From: Brevibacterium sp. CS2 | GTDB lineage: Bacteria > Actinomycetota > Actinomycetes > Actinomycetales > Brevibacteriaceae | Assembly: GCF_005280295.1 (NCBI RefSeq) | Contig: NZ_CP040020.1 | Coordinates: 2,108,001-2,172,000 of the forward strand | Length of the DNA stretch: 64,000 nt | Direction: 5' to 3' | Shown here: in pieces, positions 11,735 to 19,959 of the stretch | Numbering within the stretch: position 1 is the stretch's first letter | Layout of the letters: each line of letters begins with the position of its first letter | The notes under the pieces: model-generated | Seen by the model: only the letters and a program-made list of their open reading frames with translations | Told to the model about the DNA's origin: nothing | Database searches by the model: none | Program-made: the position numbers and the translations under genes

Positions 11735-11762
11735 CGGGCTCCTTCGGCAGCGGCCGGCGGTC

Positions 11763-12458
11763 TCAGAAGAGCCGGGTCTCGGGGTCGTCCATCCCGCGCA
11801 GCGCATCGTAGTCGAGGACGACGCAGCGGATGCCGCGGTCCTCCGCGAGCGCACGGGCCTGGGGCTTGATCTCCTGCGCGGCGAAGACCCCACTGACGGG
11901 GGAGAGGAGGGGATCGCGGTTGAGGAGCTCGAGGTAGCGGGTGAGCTGCTCGACACCGTCGATCCCCCCGCGCCGCTTGATCTCGATCGCAACCGAGGAG
12001 CCGAGCGCGTCCTTCGCGAGGATGTCGACGGGCCCGATCGCGGTCATGTACTCCCGGCGGACGGTCTGGTACCCGGTGCCGAGCGATTCGATGTGCTCGG
12101 CGAGGAGCTCCTGGAGGTGCGCCTCGACCCCGTCCTTGACGAGACCGGGATCGACGCCGAGGTCGTGCACGGTCTCGGAGATCACCTCGGCGATCGAGAT
12201 CACCAGACGGTCGTCGGTCTTCGCCTGGGTCACCGTCCAGATCTCGGTGAACCCGGCTGCCCGCTGGTCCTCGTCCGGCTCCGTCACGCTCAGGGTGCAC
12301 GGCGGGGTCATCCAGTTGAGCGGCTTGTAGGATCCGCCATCGGAATGGACGAGGACGCTGCCGTCGGCCTTGATCATGAGGACCCGGTCAGCCGTCGGCA
12401 GATGAGCCGTCAGCCTTCCGGCATAGTCGACACTGCACTTCGCGATCACCACACGCAC
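11763..12458 (-). CDS. nucS: mismatch-specific endonuclease NucS
   Basis: EndoMS/NucS, the enzyme that replaces MutSL mismatch repair in most Actinobacteria by cutting both strands at certain mismatches. It has 231 residues. The C-terminal nuclease domain shows GPVDILAKD and VAIEIKRR, giving catalytic Asp145, Glu159 and Lys161. The extreme C-terminus DDPETRLF fits the beta-clamp-binding tail known for NucS. The GTG start at 12458 is 6 bases after the -10 box TAGGGT (12465-12470, minus strand), so the transcript is probably leaderless. It is divergent from the small Cys/His protein at 12488. Confidence 0.96.
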   Translation of the reverse strand: MRVVIAKCSVDYAGRLTAHLPTADRVLMIKADGSVLVHSDGGSYKPLNWMTPPCTLSVTEPDEDQRAAGFTEIWTVTQAKTDDRLVISIAEVISETVHDLGVDPGLVKDGVEAHLQELLAEHIESLGTGYQTVRREYMTAIGPVDILAKDALGSSVAIEIKRRGGIDGVEQLTRYLELLNRDPLLSPVSGVFAAQEIKPQARALAEDRGIRCVVLDYDALRGMDDPETRLF

Positions 12459-12464
12459 CCTGCA

Positions 12465-12470
12465 ACCCTA
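12465..12470 (-). promoter_or_regulatory. -10 box of leaderless nucS promoter
   Basis: On the minus strand TAGGGT is followed after 6 bases by the GTG of nucS. No ribosome-binding site intervenes. Confidence 0.5.
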
Positions 12471-12487
12471 CGTGAGAGAATCGGGCC

Positions 12488-12793
12488 ATGCCACGTTCGT
12501 CCTCCTCCCGCCGGTCCAACAAGTGGTCCCGCGAGCCGCGCGATCTGAGCTTGTCCCTCAACTCCCTGCGCCGCGTGCACGACGAACCCGACGGACAGTG
12601 GGTGGTGCAGCACGTCCGCGGGACCAGCTCGGGGAAGACCTACGTGTGCCCGGGCTGCCGGCAGGACCTCCCGGCATCGATCGCCCACACCGTCGCCTGG
12701 CGCTCCGAGGACGAGTTCGCGGTGGCCGCCGGCGTCTCGTTCCGGCGCCACTGGCACACCTCCTGCTTCAACGCCCGCCGCCGGCGCCGCTGA
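12488..12793 (+). CDS. conserved actinobacterial Cys/His protein next to nucS
   Basis: 101-residue basic protein of a family often labelled ATP/GTP-binding protein in actinobacterial genomes, although I see no P-loop. The centre reads QHVRGTSSGKTYVCPGCRQDL and the C-terminus has FRRHWHTSCFNARRRRR. The CPGC pair with the later His, His and Cys could bind one zinc ion (inference). Both ends are rich in Arg and Ser, suiting nucleic-acid binding. It is divergently transcribed from nucS, with only 29 bases between the starts, a neighbourhood seen in many relatives. Confidence 0.75.
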   Translation: MPRSSSSRRSNKWSREPRDLSLSLNSLRRVHDEPDGQWVVQHVRGTSSGKTYVCPGCRQDLPASIAHTVAWRSEDEFAVAAGVSFRRHWHTSCFNARRRRR

Positions 12794-12821
12794 GCACAGC
12801 CGCCCCGTACACCCCGGACAC

Positions 12822-12858
12822 GACGATCCCGCCGTTCGACATGAACGGCGGGATCGTC
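12822..12858. terminator. hairpin between convergent genes
   Basis: Perfect 16-bp stem (12822-12837 with 12843-12858) and a 5-base loop. It lies between the convergent ends of the Cys/His protein and the DivIVA-like gene, so it may serve both. Confidence 0.75.
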
Positions 12859-12892
12859 CGCGGTGCGGGGGTCGGGTCGGTGTCCGCCCGTC

Positions 12893-14539
12893 TCAGCGCA
12901 GCCGGTTGAAGTCGCGCGACTTCGGGTCGCGGGCGGGTCGGCCGCCCTGCGGAGCCTTTCCACCCGCCGAGGCGCCGGCCGGCCCCGAGCCGCCGGAACC
13001 GCTCGCGGAACCCTTCGACCCGGAGGCGGGCTTCGCGGCGCCATCGGGCTTCGCGGTGCCATCGGCCTTCGTTCCGCCCTCGGACTGCCGCGCGGGGGCA
13101 GGCTTCTCACCGTCGTTCTTCCGGTCGCTCGGCTGCTGGCCGCCGGTCTGCGAGGAGCCCGAGGCGCCGGACAAGCCGGCAGGCTTCTCATCGAGCTTGC
13201 GCGCCCCGGGCTTCAGCGCCCCGCCGCCGCTGGAGCCGGCAGCGCCCGAGGAGCCGGAGCCGCCGGTCGTGCCGGACTCCTGCTCGCCGGCCGCGGCGTC
13301 CTCCGCATCTGCAGGTGCGGTGAGGTCGTCGAGCTCGGAGCCGGAGGCGATCTTCTCGGTGGGGAGCGCGGCGGCGGCCTCCTGATCCGACTTGTCCTCG
13401 GTCATGTCGACGCCGTCGAAGAGTCCGGGAGCGGCGAACATCGACCGCAGCTGCTGGAGCTGGGCGGTGATGGTGCGGCGCTGCTTGGTGAGCAGGTCGA
13501 CCTGCGACTGGGCACTCGACACGTTGCGCTTGGCCTCGGCGGCGGATTCCTCGATCGTCGCCTCGGCGGTGGCACGGGCTTCGGCGATGAGCTCTTGCGA
13601 GCGCTTCCGTCCGTCGGCGATGATGCGGTCGGCCTTCTCGACGGCCTCCTTGCGGGTCGTCTCCGCGCGCTCTGCGGCGGCCTTGGCCTCCTCGTAGGCC
13701 TTCTTGGCGCGGGCCTGGGCCTCGGAGATGAGCTTCGCGTTCTCCTCCGTGGCCTTGTCGAAGCGCTCCTTCTCCGACTTCTCCGCCTGCTGGCGCTTGT
13801 CGGCGAGTTCGACCTCGAGGTCGTTCGCGGCCTTCTTCGCCTTCTCCTGCTCGGCGTGGGCGGCAGCGAGGATGGAGTCCGCCTCGCTCTTCGCCTTCGC
13901 GCGGATGTCGGCGGCCTCCTTCTCGGCGTCCGCACGCAGCGCGGCGATCTCGCGCTTGACGGTCTCGCGGCTCTGCTCGGCCTCCGCCTGCGCGGAGTCG
14001 GTGTGCTGGGAGGCCTCGCGTGCAGCGGTGGCCTTGAGCTCCTCGGCACGGGAGTCCGCGGCCTTGATCGTCTCCTCGGCACGCAGCTCCGCCGAGGCGG
14101 TGATCGCCTCGGCCTCGGAGCGGGCCTTGTTGAGCACGTCGTTGCTCTCGGTGTGCATCCGGGCGCGCTGGCTCGCGGCATCGGCGCGGGCCTTGTTGCG
14201 GATCGTCTCCGCGTCCGCGGTCGCCTGCGCGAGGGTCTCGCGGGCCTGGGACTCCGCGATCTTGAGCAGGTGGTCGATCCGGCTGCCGGGAGGGCCGGAC
14301 GCCTCGGCGCTGTCGTTCGCGGCCTTCTTGAGCTGCTGCTTCGCCTCGGACAGCTCGCCGGCGATCTGCAGCTTGGCGCGATCGGCGGTGATCACCTGGC
14401 TCCGTGCATCTGCCAGCGCTTTGCGCAGCGAATCGATCTCGGTCTGCAGCTGCCCGATCCGGGCATCGACTTCATTCTTCTCGTATCCGCGCATTGCAGT
14501 GCGGAACTCTTCCGGAGGCGTCACGCTCTCGACTCCCAT
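12893..14539 (-). CDS. DivIVA-like coiled-coil protein
   Basis: 548-residue cytoskeletal-type protein. The N-terminus PPEEFRTAMRGYEKNEVDAR matches the DivIVA membrane-binding head pattern. Residues from about 30 to 395 form an almost continuous Ala/Glu/Lys/Arg coiled coil with FilP/Scy-like composition. The last 145 residues are a low-complexity Gly/Ser/Lys/Pro tail (GGSGSSGAAGSSGGG and KPDGAAKPASGSKG). Such proteins organise polar growth or division in Actinobacteria; a specific role here is inferred only. ATG at 14539 is the only start matching the DivIVA head; the ribosome site is weak. It faces dps across a divergent gap. Confidence 0.8.
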   Translation of the reverse strand: MGVESVTPPEEFRTAMRGYEKNEVDARIGQLQTEIDSLRKALADARSQVITADRAKLQIAGELSEAKQQLKKAANDSAEASGPPGSRIDHLLKIAESQARETLAQATADAETIRNKARADAASQRARMHTESNDVLNKARSEAEAITASAELRAEETIKAADSRAEELKATAAREASQHTDSAQAEAEQSRETVKREIAALRADAEKEAADIRAKAKSEADSILAAAHAEQEKAKKAANDLEVELADKRQQAEKSEKERFDKATEENAKLISEAQARAKKAYEEAKAAAERAETTRKEAVEKADRIIADGRKRSQELIAEARATAEATIEESAAEAKRNVSSAQSQVDLLTKQRRTITAQLQQLRSMFAAPGLFDGVDMTEDKSDQEAAAALPTEKIASGSELDDLTAPADAEDAAAGEQESGTTGGSGSSGAAGSSGGGALKPGARKLDEKPAGLSGASGSSQTGGQQPSDRKNDGEKPAPARQSEGGTKADGTAKPDGAAKPASGSKGSASGSGGSGPAGASAGGKAPQGGRPARDPKSRDFNRLR

Positions 14540-14830
14540 CCTTGTCTCACCGGTGCTCTTCAGCTTCTCGGTCCACTCTACTGAGGATTCATGGGTATGA
14601 CCTCCGAGCGGATGTGCCCGATCGGCCACGACCCGGCGGATCGCACCCGGGGCCTGGGCGTCACCGGTGCGGATGCGAGGGATCTCACCCGGGGGCGGGC
14701 GGTGCGGGCGGAATACCGGCACCGCGGTCCGTGTTGAACCGATCGAGAGCGCAGACGCCGCCGGCCGCTCGAGTGCCACGGCGGAAGTGCTCACCCCTCC
14801 ATCCGTCACACGCAGCAGAGGAGAACACCC

Positions 14831-15325
14831 ATGGCTTACACCCTTCCCGGACTCAGCGAGGCCGAAGGCGAGAAGGTCGCCGGCATCCTGCAGGAGCGGC
14901 TCGATGCGATGAACGCACTGCACCTCATCCTCAAGCACGCGCACTGGAACGTCGTCGGGCCCGCCTTCGTCGGCGTGCACGAGATGCTCGACCCGCAGGT
15001 CGAGCTCGTCCGCGGCTTCGCCGACGAGATCGCCGAGCGGATCGCCGCTCTCGGCAGCAGCCCCAACGGTGTGCCGAGCCGCGTGGCCTGGGATCGCCCG
15101 GGCATGAAGTACGAGCTCGACCGGGCCGGCACCCAGGCGCACATCGCCGCGCTCGACGCCGTCTACGACGACGTCAACGCCGCCCACCGCGAGGCCGTCG
15201 CCGCGACCGCGGAGATCGATCCGATGAGCGAGGACCTCCTCACCGCCCAGACCCGGGAGCTCGAGCAGTTCCAGTGGTTCCTCCGCGCGCACCTCGACGA
15301 CGGTGCCGGCAACCTCAAGGGCTGA
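14831..15325 (+). CDS. dps: Dps-family DNA-binding ferritin-like protein
   Basis: Dodecameric iron-storage and DNA-protection protein. It has 164 residues, the usual length. The intersubunit ferroxidase site is intact: His in LKHAHWNVVGPAFVGVHEML, then FADEIAERI with its Asp and Glu. The N-terminal tail is short and not strongly basic, so DNA binding may be weak (inference). AGAGGAGAA lies directly before the ATG at 14831. It is followed by a hairpin at 15361-15402. Confidence 0.93.
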   Translation: MAYTLPGLSEAEGEKVAGILQERLDAMNALHLILKHAHWNVVGPAFVGVHEMLDPQVELVRGFADEIAERIAALGSSPNGVPSRVAWDRPGMKYELDRAGTQAHIAALDAVYDDVNAAHREAVAATAEIDPMSEDLLTAQTRELEQFQWFLRAHLDDGAGNLKG

Positions 15326-15360
15326 CCGCCCTGGCGGCGCCCGGCCGTCCCACGCTTCCT

Positions 15361-15402
15361 GCACGCACCCGTTCCGCCGTCACCGGTGGGGCGGGTGCGT
15401 GC
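15361..15402 (+). terminator. hairpin after dps
   Basis: An 11-bp stem (15361-15371 with 15392-15402) encloses a 20-base loop that is itself partly self-complementary. It lies 36 bases past the dps stop. No T-tract follows. The rest of 15403-15616 shows no gene. Confidence 0.5.
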
Positions 15403-15616
15403 GGTTCCGGCCTGATCCCGATCGGACACGTGCCGGTCCGCGGGCCGCCTCGGCCGGCGGTTGTGTCGGCCATCACGTCCTCGGATACCCTGGACGGAGC
15501 ACGGGAGCGCGCCGAAGGGCCGGTGCGCCGCGCGGCCGGCCGGGTGCCGGACGCACCCACCATCATCGCCCGATCGCCGGGGACGCCCCGCCGGTCGGCT
15601 GCTCAAGGAGGAGAAC

Positions 15617-16804
15617 ATGACCGAAGCCGTCATCGTCGCCGGATCGCGCACCCCGCAGGGGCGGATGTCCGGAGCACTCGGATCGCTCAGCGCCGTCGAC
15701 CTCGGCGCCGAGGCGATCGGCGGCGCCCTCGACCGCGCGGGCGTGGCACGCGAGGCAGTCGAGTACGTCATCATGGGCCAGGTCCTCCAGGCCGGCTGCG
15801 GGCAGGGGCCGGCGCGGCAGGCTGCCGCCCAGGCCGGCATCCCGATGTCCACGCCGGCGATCACCGTCAACAAGCTCTGCCTGTCCGGGCTCAACGCGAT
15901 CACCCAGGCCGCGATGCTCGTCCGCGCCGGTGAGTACGACCTCGTCGTCGCCGGCGGCCAGGAATCCATGACGAACGCCCCCCACATGCTCGAGAAGTCG
16001 CGTGCGGGCTACAAGTACGGCACCATCTCCGTCCGCGACCACATGGACTACGACGGACTGTGGGACGCCTTCACCGACGAGGCGATGGGCGGTCTCACCG
16101 AGTCCGCGAACACCGGCGACGGCGAGTTCACCCGCGAGCAGCAGGACGCCTACGCCGCGCAGTCACACCAGCGCGCCGCCGCCGCGTGGCAGGAGGGCCG
16201 CTTCGCCGATGAGGTCACCCCGGTCACCATCCGCGGACGCAAGGGCGACACCGTGGTGAGCGAGGACGAGGGCGTGCGCCCGGACACCACGGCCGAATCC
16301 CTGGGGAAGCTCCGGCCGGCCTTCCGCAAGGACGGCACGATCACCGCCGGCTCCGCCTCCCAGATCTCGGACGGGGCCGTCGCCGTCGTCGTGGCCTCGC
16401 GGGAGAAGGCCGAGGAGCTCGGTCTGCCGATCCTCGCCGTCATCCGCTCGCACGCCTGGACCGCCGGGCCGGACTCGACGCTGCAGCACCAGCCCTCGCA
16501 GGCGATCAAGGCCGCCGCGGAGAAGGAGGGCATGAGCCCGGCGGACTTCGATCTCTACGAGATCAACGAGGCGTTCGCGGCGGTGAGCCTGGCGAGCATG
16601 AAGGACCTCGGGATCGACGACTCGAAGGTCAATGTCAACGGCGGCGCCGTCGCGCTCGGCCACCCGATCGGCGCCTCGGGCGCCCGTGTCGCACTCCACC
16701 TCGCGCTCGAGCTCCAGCGGCGCGGCGGTGGGAAGGGCGTGGCCGCACTGTGCGGCGGCGGTGGCCAGGGCGACGCGCTCGTCCTCGAGGTCCCCGCGAC
16801 CTGA
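15617..16804 (+). CDS. acetyl-CoA C-acetyltransferase (thiolase)
   Basis: Thiolase joining or cleaving acetyl-CoA units, in the cytoplasm. It has 395 residues. The nucleophile is Cys88 in NKLCLSG. The His of [17 protein letters not shown] and the second Cys of CGGGGQGDA complete the active site. The ATG at 15617 follows AAGGAGGA; the frame is open upstream but lacks thiolase residues. No other beta-oxidation or PHB gene is adjacent, so biosynthetic or degradative use cannot be decided. A small thiamine-binding gene follows in the same direction. Confidence 0.95.
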   Translation: MTEAVIVAGSRTPQGRMSGALGSLSAVDLGAEAIGGALDRAGVAREAVEYVIMGQVLQAGCGQGPARQAAAQAGIPMSTPAITVNKLCLSGLNAITQAAMLVRAGEYDLVVAGGQESMTNAPHMLEKSRAGYKYGTISVRDHMDYDGLWDAFTDEAMGGLTESANTGDGEFTREQQDAYAAQSHQRAAAAWQEGRFADEVTPVTIRGRKGDTVVSEDEGVRPDTTAESLGKLRPAFRKDGTITAGSASQISDGAVAVVVASREKAEELGLPILAVIRSHAWTAGPDSTLQHQPSQAIKAAAEKEGMSPADFDLYEINEAFAAVSLASMKDLGIDDSKVNVNGGAVALGHPIGASGARVALHLALELQRRGGGKGVAALCGGGGQGDALVLEVPAT

Positions 16805-16847
16805 CGCACCCCGCGTACCGACGCACCCCGCGTACCGACGCACTCCG
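16802..16847 (+). repeat. 17-base direct repeat, 2.7 copies
   Basis: Unit CGACGCACCCCGCGTAC occurs at 16802-16818 (first base differing), 16819-16835 and partially at 16836-16847. It starts at the thiolase stop codon and ends just before the ribosome site of the next gene. Confidence 0.85.
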
Positions 16848-16862
16848 AAGGAAGGATCGATC

Positions 16863-17174
16863 ATGCTCCTCGCATTCTCCGTCGCCCCCTCGGGCGGCGA
16901 CGACCCCACCGGCTCCGTCCACGACGCCGTCGCCGCGGCCGTCGAGGTCGTGCGGAAGTCCGGTCTGCCCAACCGCACCGACTCGATGTTCACCACCATC
17001 GAGGGCGAGTGGGACGAGGTGTTCGCCGTGGTCAAGGAGGCCACCGAGGCCGTCGGGGCGTTCGGCTCGCGCGTCTCGCTCGTCATCAAGGCCGACATCC
17101 GGCCGGGGTACACCGGTGAGCTCACCGGCAAGCTCGATCGGCTGGAGAAGGCGCTCGACGAGCGCGCCGACTGA
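16863..17174 (+). CDS. MTH1187-type thiamine-binding protein
   Basis: 103-residue protein of the MTH1187/YkoF-like thiamine-binding family. Recognisable features are the opening MLLAFSVAPSGGDDPTGSVH, the strand GLPNRTDSMFTTIEGEWDEV and the closing IKADIRPGYTGELTGKLDRL. Members bind thiamine or related pyrimidines and have a ferredoxin-like fold. No thiamine transporter gene is nearby. GAAGGAAGG precedes the ATG at 16863. A 17-bp-stem hairpin follows the gene. Confidence 0.88.
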   Translation: MLLAFSVAPSGGDDPTGSVHDAVAAAVEVVRKSGLPNRTDSMFTTIEGEWDEVFAVVKEATEAVGAFGSRVSLVIKADIRPGYTGELTGKLDRLEKALDERAD

Positions 17175-17222
17175 ACCGACGCGCGCTCGCGCCGAATCGC
17201 CGTGCACGCGCCGGGCCGTTGT

Positions 17223-17265
17223 GGACGGGGCGGAGCAGGGGGACGTCTCCTGCTCCGCCCCGTCC
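17223..17265 (+). terminator. hairpin after thiamine-binding gene
   Basis: Perfect 17-bp stem (17223-17239 with 17249-17265) and a 9-base loop, 48 bases after the stop codon. Confidence 0.75.
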
Positions 17266-17333
17266 GCGCGCATGCGCCGTTCACCTCCCGTTGACCTCGG
17301 AGCACTACGCTCCCGTGCTGGAGGTGCTGCCGC

Positions 17334-19181
17334 ATGACCACTGACCACACGATCCCCGCTGCACAGCGCGTCGAATCCCTCATCACCGAGGTCGCCGAGG
17401 TGCGCGCCGCTGTGCTCGCCGCAGAGGTGCGCAGCACGGAGCTCATCGCCCGCGTGCGCGACCAGCACCGGGAGTCCGCGCGGAACCTCGTGCACTACGT
17501 CGCCCTGCGGGCGCTCGACATCCGCGGGCTCCAGGACCGGCTCGCCGAGGTCGGGGTGTCCTCGCTCGGCCGGATGGAGGCCGGGGTGCTCGGACACCTC
17601 GACGTGGTCCTCACCGCGCTGCGCGCCCAGCTCGGACAGGCTCCGGACCCGGATCCGCAGGCGCTCACCCCGGTGGCCGGCCGGGAGATCCTGGCGCGTG
17701 ACACCGCGCGGCTCCTCGGCCCGGAACCGGCCGATCGCCGGACCCGCATCATGGTGACGATGCCCACCGAGTCGGCCCACGACGGCGACCTCGTCGCGGC
17801 GATGGCCGCCGCCGGGATGGACCTCGCGCGGATCAACTGCGCACATGACGACGAGGACACGTGGACCGCGATGATCGCAGCGATCCGCGCCCAGCGCGGT
17901 CCCGGTCGCACATCCCCTCCGCTCATCGCGATGGACCTCGCCGGTCCGAAGCTCCGCACCGGTCCGCTCCTGCCCGGGCCGCCCGTCCTCAAGATCCGCC
18001 CGGAGCGCGACGTCTCCGGACGGGTCGTCGAGCGCTCTCTCGTGTGGTTGGGGAGGGTCGACGACCAGGCGGCCCGCGGCATCGAGGGCGCTCTCGACGC
18101 CGAGGCGCTGCCGCTCGCCGGGGACGCGGGAGCGATCACCGAGGCGCTGTCCCGCCTCGACGAGGGCGATGAGGTCCGTCTCACCGACGCCCGGGATTCG
18201 CACCGTCGGCTGCGCATCGAGGCCCGCGGCTCGGCCGGGATCCTGCTGTCGGCGGACAAGACGATCTACTGGATGACCGGGACCGAGGTGCACGCGCTCG
18301 ACGCCGTCCTCACCGTCGGCCCGCTGCCCGGTGTCGAGCAGAGTATGCGAGTGCACCTCGACGACACCATCGTGCTCACCCGCTCGATGGAGCCGCGCCC
18401 CGCAGTCACCGACCCGCCCTTCGTCATCGGCTGCTCGCTGCCGGAGGTGTTCGACGACGCGGCGATCGGCGACGAGGTGTGGATCGACGACGGCCGGATC
18501 GGCGCCGTCGTTACCGCCGGGGGTACCGACGCGCTCGAGCTGCGGGTGACGAGCGCGGGTCCGCGCGGGGCGAAGCTCAAGGCGGAGAAGGGCATCAACC
18601 TGCCGGACACGACGATCGGCATCCCGGCGCTGACGGATGCCGACCGCTCCCACATCCCGTTCGTCGCCGCGCATGCGGACATGGTCAACCTGTCCTTCGT
18701 CCGCTCCGCCGCCGACGTCGCCCAGCTCATCGACGCGCTCGCCGCGGAACAGGCCGAGGACGTCGACATCACGCTCAAGATCGAGACCGTCGCGGCGTTC
18801 GAGGAGCTGCCGCGGATGCTGCTCGAGGCGATGCGCTGGCAGGACGTGGGGGTGATGATCGCCCGCGGCGACCTCGCGGTCGAGGCCGGGTTCGAGCGGA
18901 TGGCCGAGCTCCAGGAGGAGATCCTGTGGCTGTGCGAGGCCGCGCACGTCCCGGTGATCTGGGCGACCCAGGTGCTCGAGAGCCTCGCGAAGTCCGGGCT
19001 GCCGTCGCGCGCTGAGATCACCGACGCGGCGATGGCGCAACGCGCCGAGTGCGTCATGCTCAACAAGGGCCCCTACATCGAAGAGGCGATCGAGGCGCTG
19101 TCGGACATCCTGTCGCGGATGGGCGAGCACACGAGCAAGAAGCGCGACATGCTCCGGCAGCTCGAGTCGTGGTCGCTGTGA
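17334..19181 (+). CDS. atypical pyruvate kinase homologue
   Basis: 615-residue protein with pyruvate-kinase barrel motifs in unusual dress. Residues 1-135 are a helical extension not found in ordinary pyruvate kinase. The barrel starts at RTRIMVTMPTESAHDGDL (137-). LARINCAHD replaces RxNFSHG, and AMDLAGPKLRTG replaces LDTKGPEIRTG. The insert domain is long (about 210-415). LKIET keeps the catalytic Lys482 and Glu484; ARGDLAVE keeps Asp513; ATQVLES keeps Thr545. It ends soon after VMLNKGPYIEEAI, so the regulatory C-terminal domain is missing and SGETA is replaced. Phosphotransfer activity is plausible but unproven. GGAGG precedes the ATG. Confidence 0.8.
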   Translation: MTTDHTIPAAQRVESLITEVAEVRAAVLAAEVRSTELIARVRDQHRESARNLVHYVALRALDIRGLQDRLAEVGVSSLGRMEAGVLGHLDVVLTALRAQLGQAPDPDPQALTPVAGREILARDTARLLGPEPADRRTRIMVTMPTESAHDGDLVAAMAAAGMDLARINCAHDDEDTWTAMIAAIRAQRGPGRTSPPLIAMDLAGPKLRTGPLLPGPPVLKIRPERDVSGRVVERSLVWLGRVDDQAARGIEGALDAEALPLAGDAGAITEALSRLDEGDEVRLTDARDSHRRLRIEARGSAGILLSADKTIYWMTGTEVHALDAVLTVGPLPGVEQSMRVHLDDTIVLTRSMEPRPAVTDPPFVIGCSLPEVFDDAAIGDEVWIDDGRIGAVVTAGGTDALELRVTSAGPRGAKLKAEKGINLPDTTIGIPALTDADRSHIPFVAAHADMVNLSFVRSAADVAQLIDALAAEQAEDVDITLKIETVAAFEELPRMLLEAMRWQDVGVMIARGDLAVEAGFERMAELQEEILWLCEAAHVPVIWATQVLESLAKSGLPSRAEITDAAMAQRAECVMLNKGPYIEEAIEALSDILSRMGEHTSKKRDMLRQLESWSL

Positions 19182-19276
19182 GGTCGTCGTCGCCGTGAGG
19201 TCCCGGCCGCTGTGAGGCCGTGCCCGGCGGGGAAGGGCCGTGTAGTAGCCTGAGTGGCGCCGCTCCGTGCGGCCCG

Positions 19277-19349
19277 GCCCCCATAGCTCAATGGATAGAG
19301 CAACGGCCTTCTAATCCGTAGGTTGCAGGTTCGAATCCTGCTGGGGGCG
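19277..19349 (+). tRNA. tRNA-Arg (anticodon TCT)
   Basis: Cloverleaf of 73 bases: acceptor GCCCCCA pairs with TGGGGGC, D-arm GCTCAATGGATAGAGC, anticodon loop CTTCTAA giving TCT (reads AGA), T-loop GGTTCGAATCC. CCA is not encoded. Confidence 0.96.
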
Positions 19350-19445
19350 CAGCATCGGGATCACGGCGCTCGACCACGGTCGGCCCGGATCGAGCAGCGG
19401 CGCTCGAGCATCGGCCCTCGAACACGCCGCGAGAACCGTCCCGCG

Positions 19446-19495
19446 CATGGCCCGAGCCCGCGGATTCTCCGTTGAATCCGCGGGCTCGGGCCATG
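19446..19495. terminator. 22-bp perfect hairpin after tRNA-Arg
   Basis: A perfect 22-bp stem (19446-19467 with 19474-19495) with a 6-base loop. It lies between tRNA-Arg and the convergent small membrane gene, so it can act on either strand. Confidence 0.75.
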
Positions 19496-19534
19496 TCTGT
19501 GCATCAAGCCCGGGAAGCGGCCCCGGGTGTCTTC

Positions 19535-19744
19535 TCAGGCGAGGTACGGGCTGGCGGGCTTGCCCCAGAACGCGAGCCGCTCACTCATCGCGAGGCCGAT
19601 CCCGGCGAGCGCGGCGAGCAGTGCGAACGCCTGGATGAAGAAGGCGACATCGACGAAGAGGACGCTGACCCCGCCGAACACGACGAGCAGGAGGGCGAGG
19701 AAGGACATGGCCGCAGCGGCCTGGAAGAAACGCGATCCCGTCAT
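19535..19744 (-). CDS. 69-residue two-helix membrane protein behind an SOS-box-like site
   Basis: Unrecognised small protein, MTGSRFFQAAAAMSFLALLL to FWGKPASPYLA. It has two hydrophobic segments (about residues 10-30 and 33-52) and a short polar tail, so it is probably a membrane hairpin. ATG at 19744 follows AAAGGGG on the minus strand at correct spacing (19754-19760). A LexA-like operator lies 41-56 bases upstream, beside a TAGTGT -10 box. SOS-controlled small membrane proteins that block division (DivS, ChiZ types) occur in Actinobacteria, but no sequence likeness to them is visible. Role unknown. Confidence 0.7.
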   Translation of the reverse strand: MTGSRFFQAAAAMSFLALLLVVFGGVSVLFVDVAFFIQAFALLAALAGIGLAMSERLAFWGKPASPYLA

Positions 19745-19775
19745 CGGAATCAACCCCTTTCGGTGTGGTGCTTGA

Positions 19776-19800
19776 ACACTACGCTCGAACGATCGTTCTG
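19776..19800 (-). promoter_or_regulatory. LexA (SOS) box-like operator and -10 box
   Basis: Bases 19785-19800 read TCGAACGATCGTTCTG, matching 14 of the 16-position spaced pattern TCGAAC-N4-GTTCGA used by mycobacterial-type LexA. The core GAACGATCGTTC is a perfect 12-base palindrome. On the minus strand the -10 candidate TAGTGT (19776-19781) lies 3 bases downstream, so a bound repressor would cover the promoter of the small membrane gene. Confidence 0.6.
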
Positions 19801-19822
19801 CACCTGGGAGTTCGCTGGAAAT

Positions 19823-19838
19823 TGTGACCCACGCCACA
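19823..19838. promoter_or_regulatory. Crp-like palindrome (weak)
   Basis: TGTGACCCACGCCACA fits TGTGA-N6-TCACA with one mismatch. It lies in the divergent gap between the small membrane gene and the first dynamin-like GTPase. Single sites like this arise by chance. Confidence 0.25.
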
Positions 19839-19959
19839 TTCGCGGCGCCGACCGGATGCGCGTGACGCGGCGGGCGGAATCCGCTCGAGAACGCGCGAAT
19901 CGGCGCGGTGGTCGGCGTGGTGAGTGGTGACGTGCGGCGAAAACCGACAGAGTGGAGCC

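Noticed and set aside
12863-14584. Plus-strand open frame opposite the DivIVA-like gene
   Set aside because: Leu/Gly/Arg-rich mirror of an Ala/Glu/Lys coiled coil. No ribosome site or homology seen.
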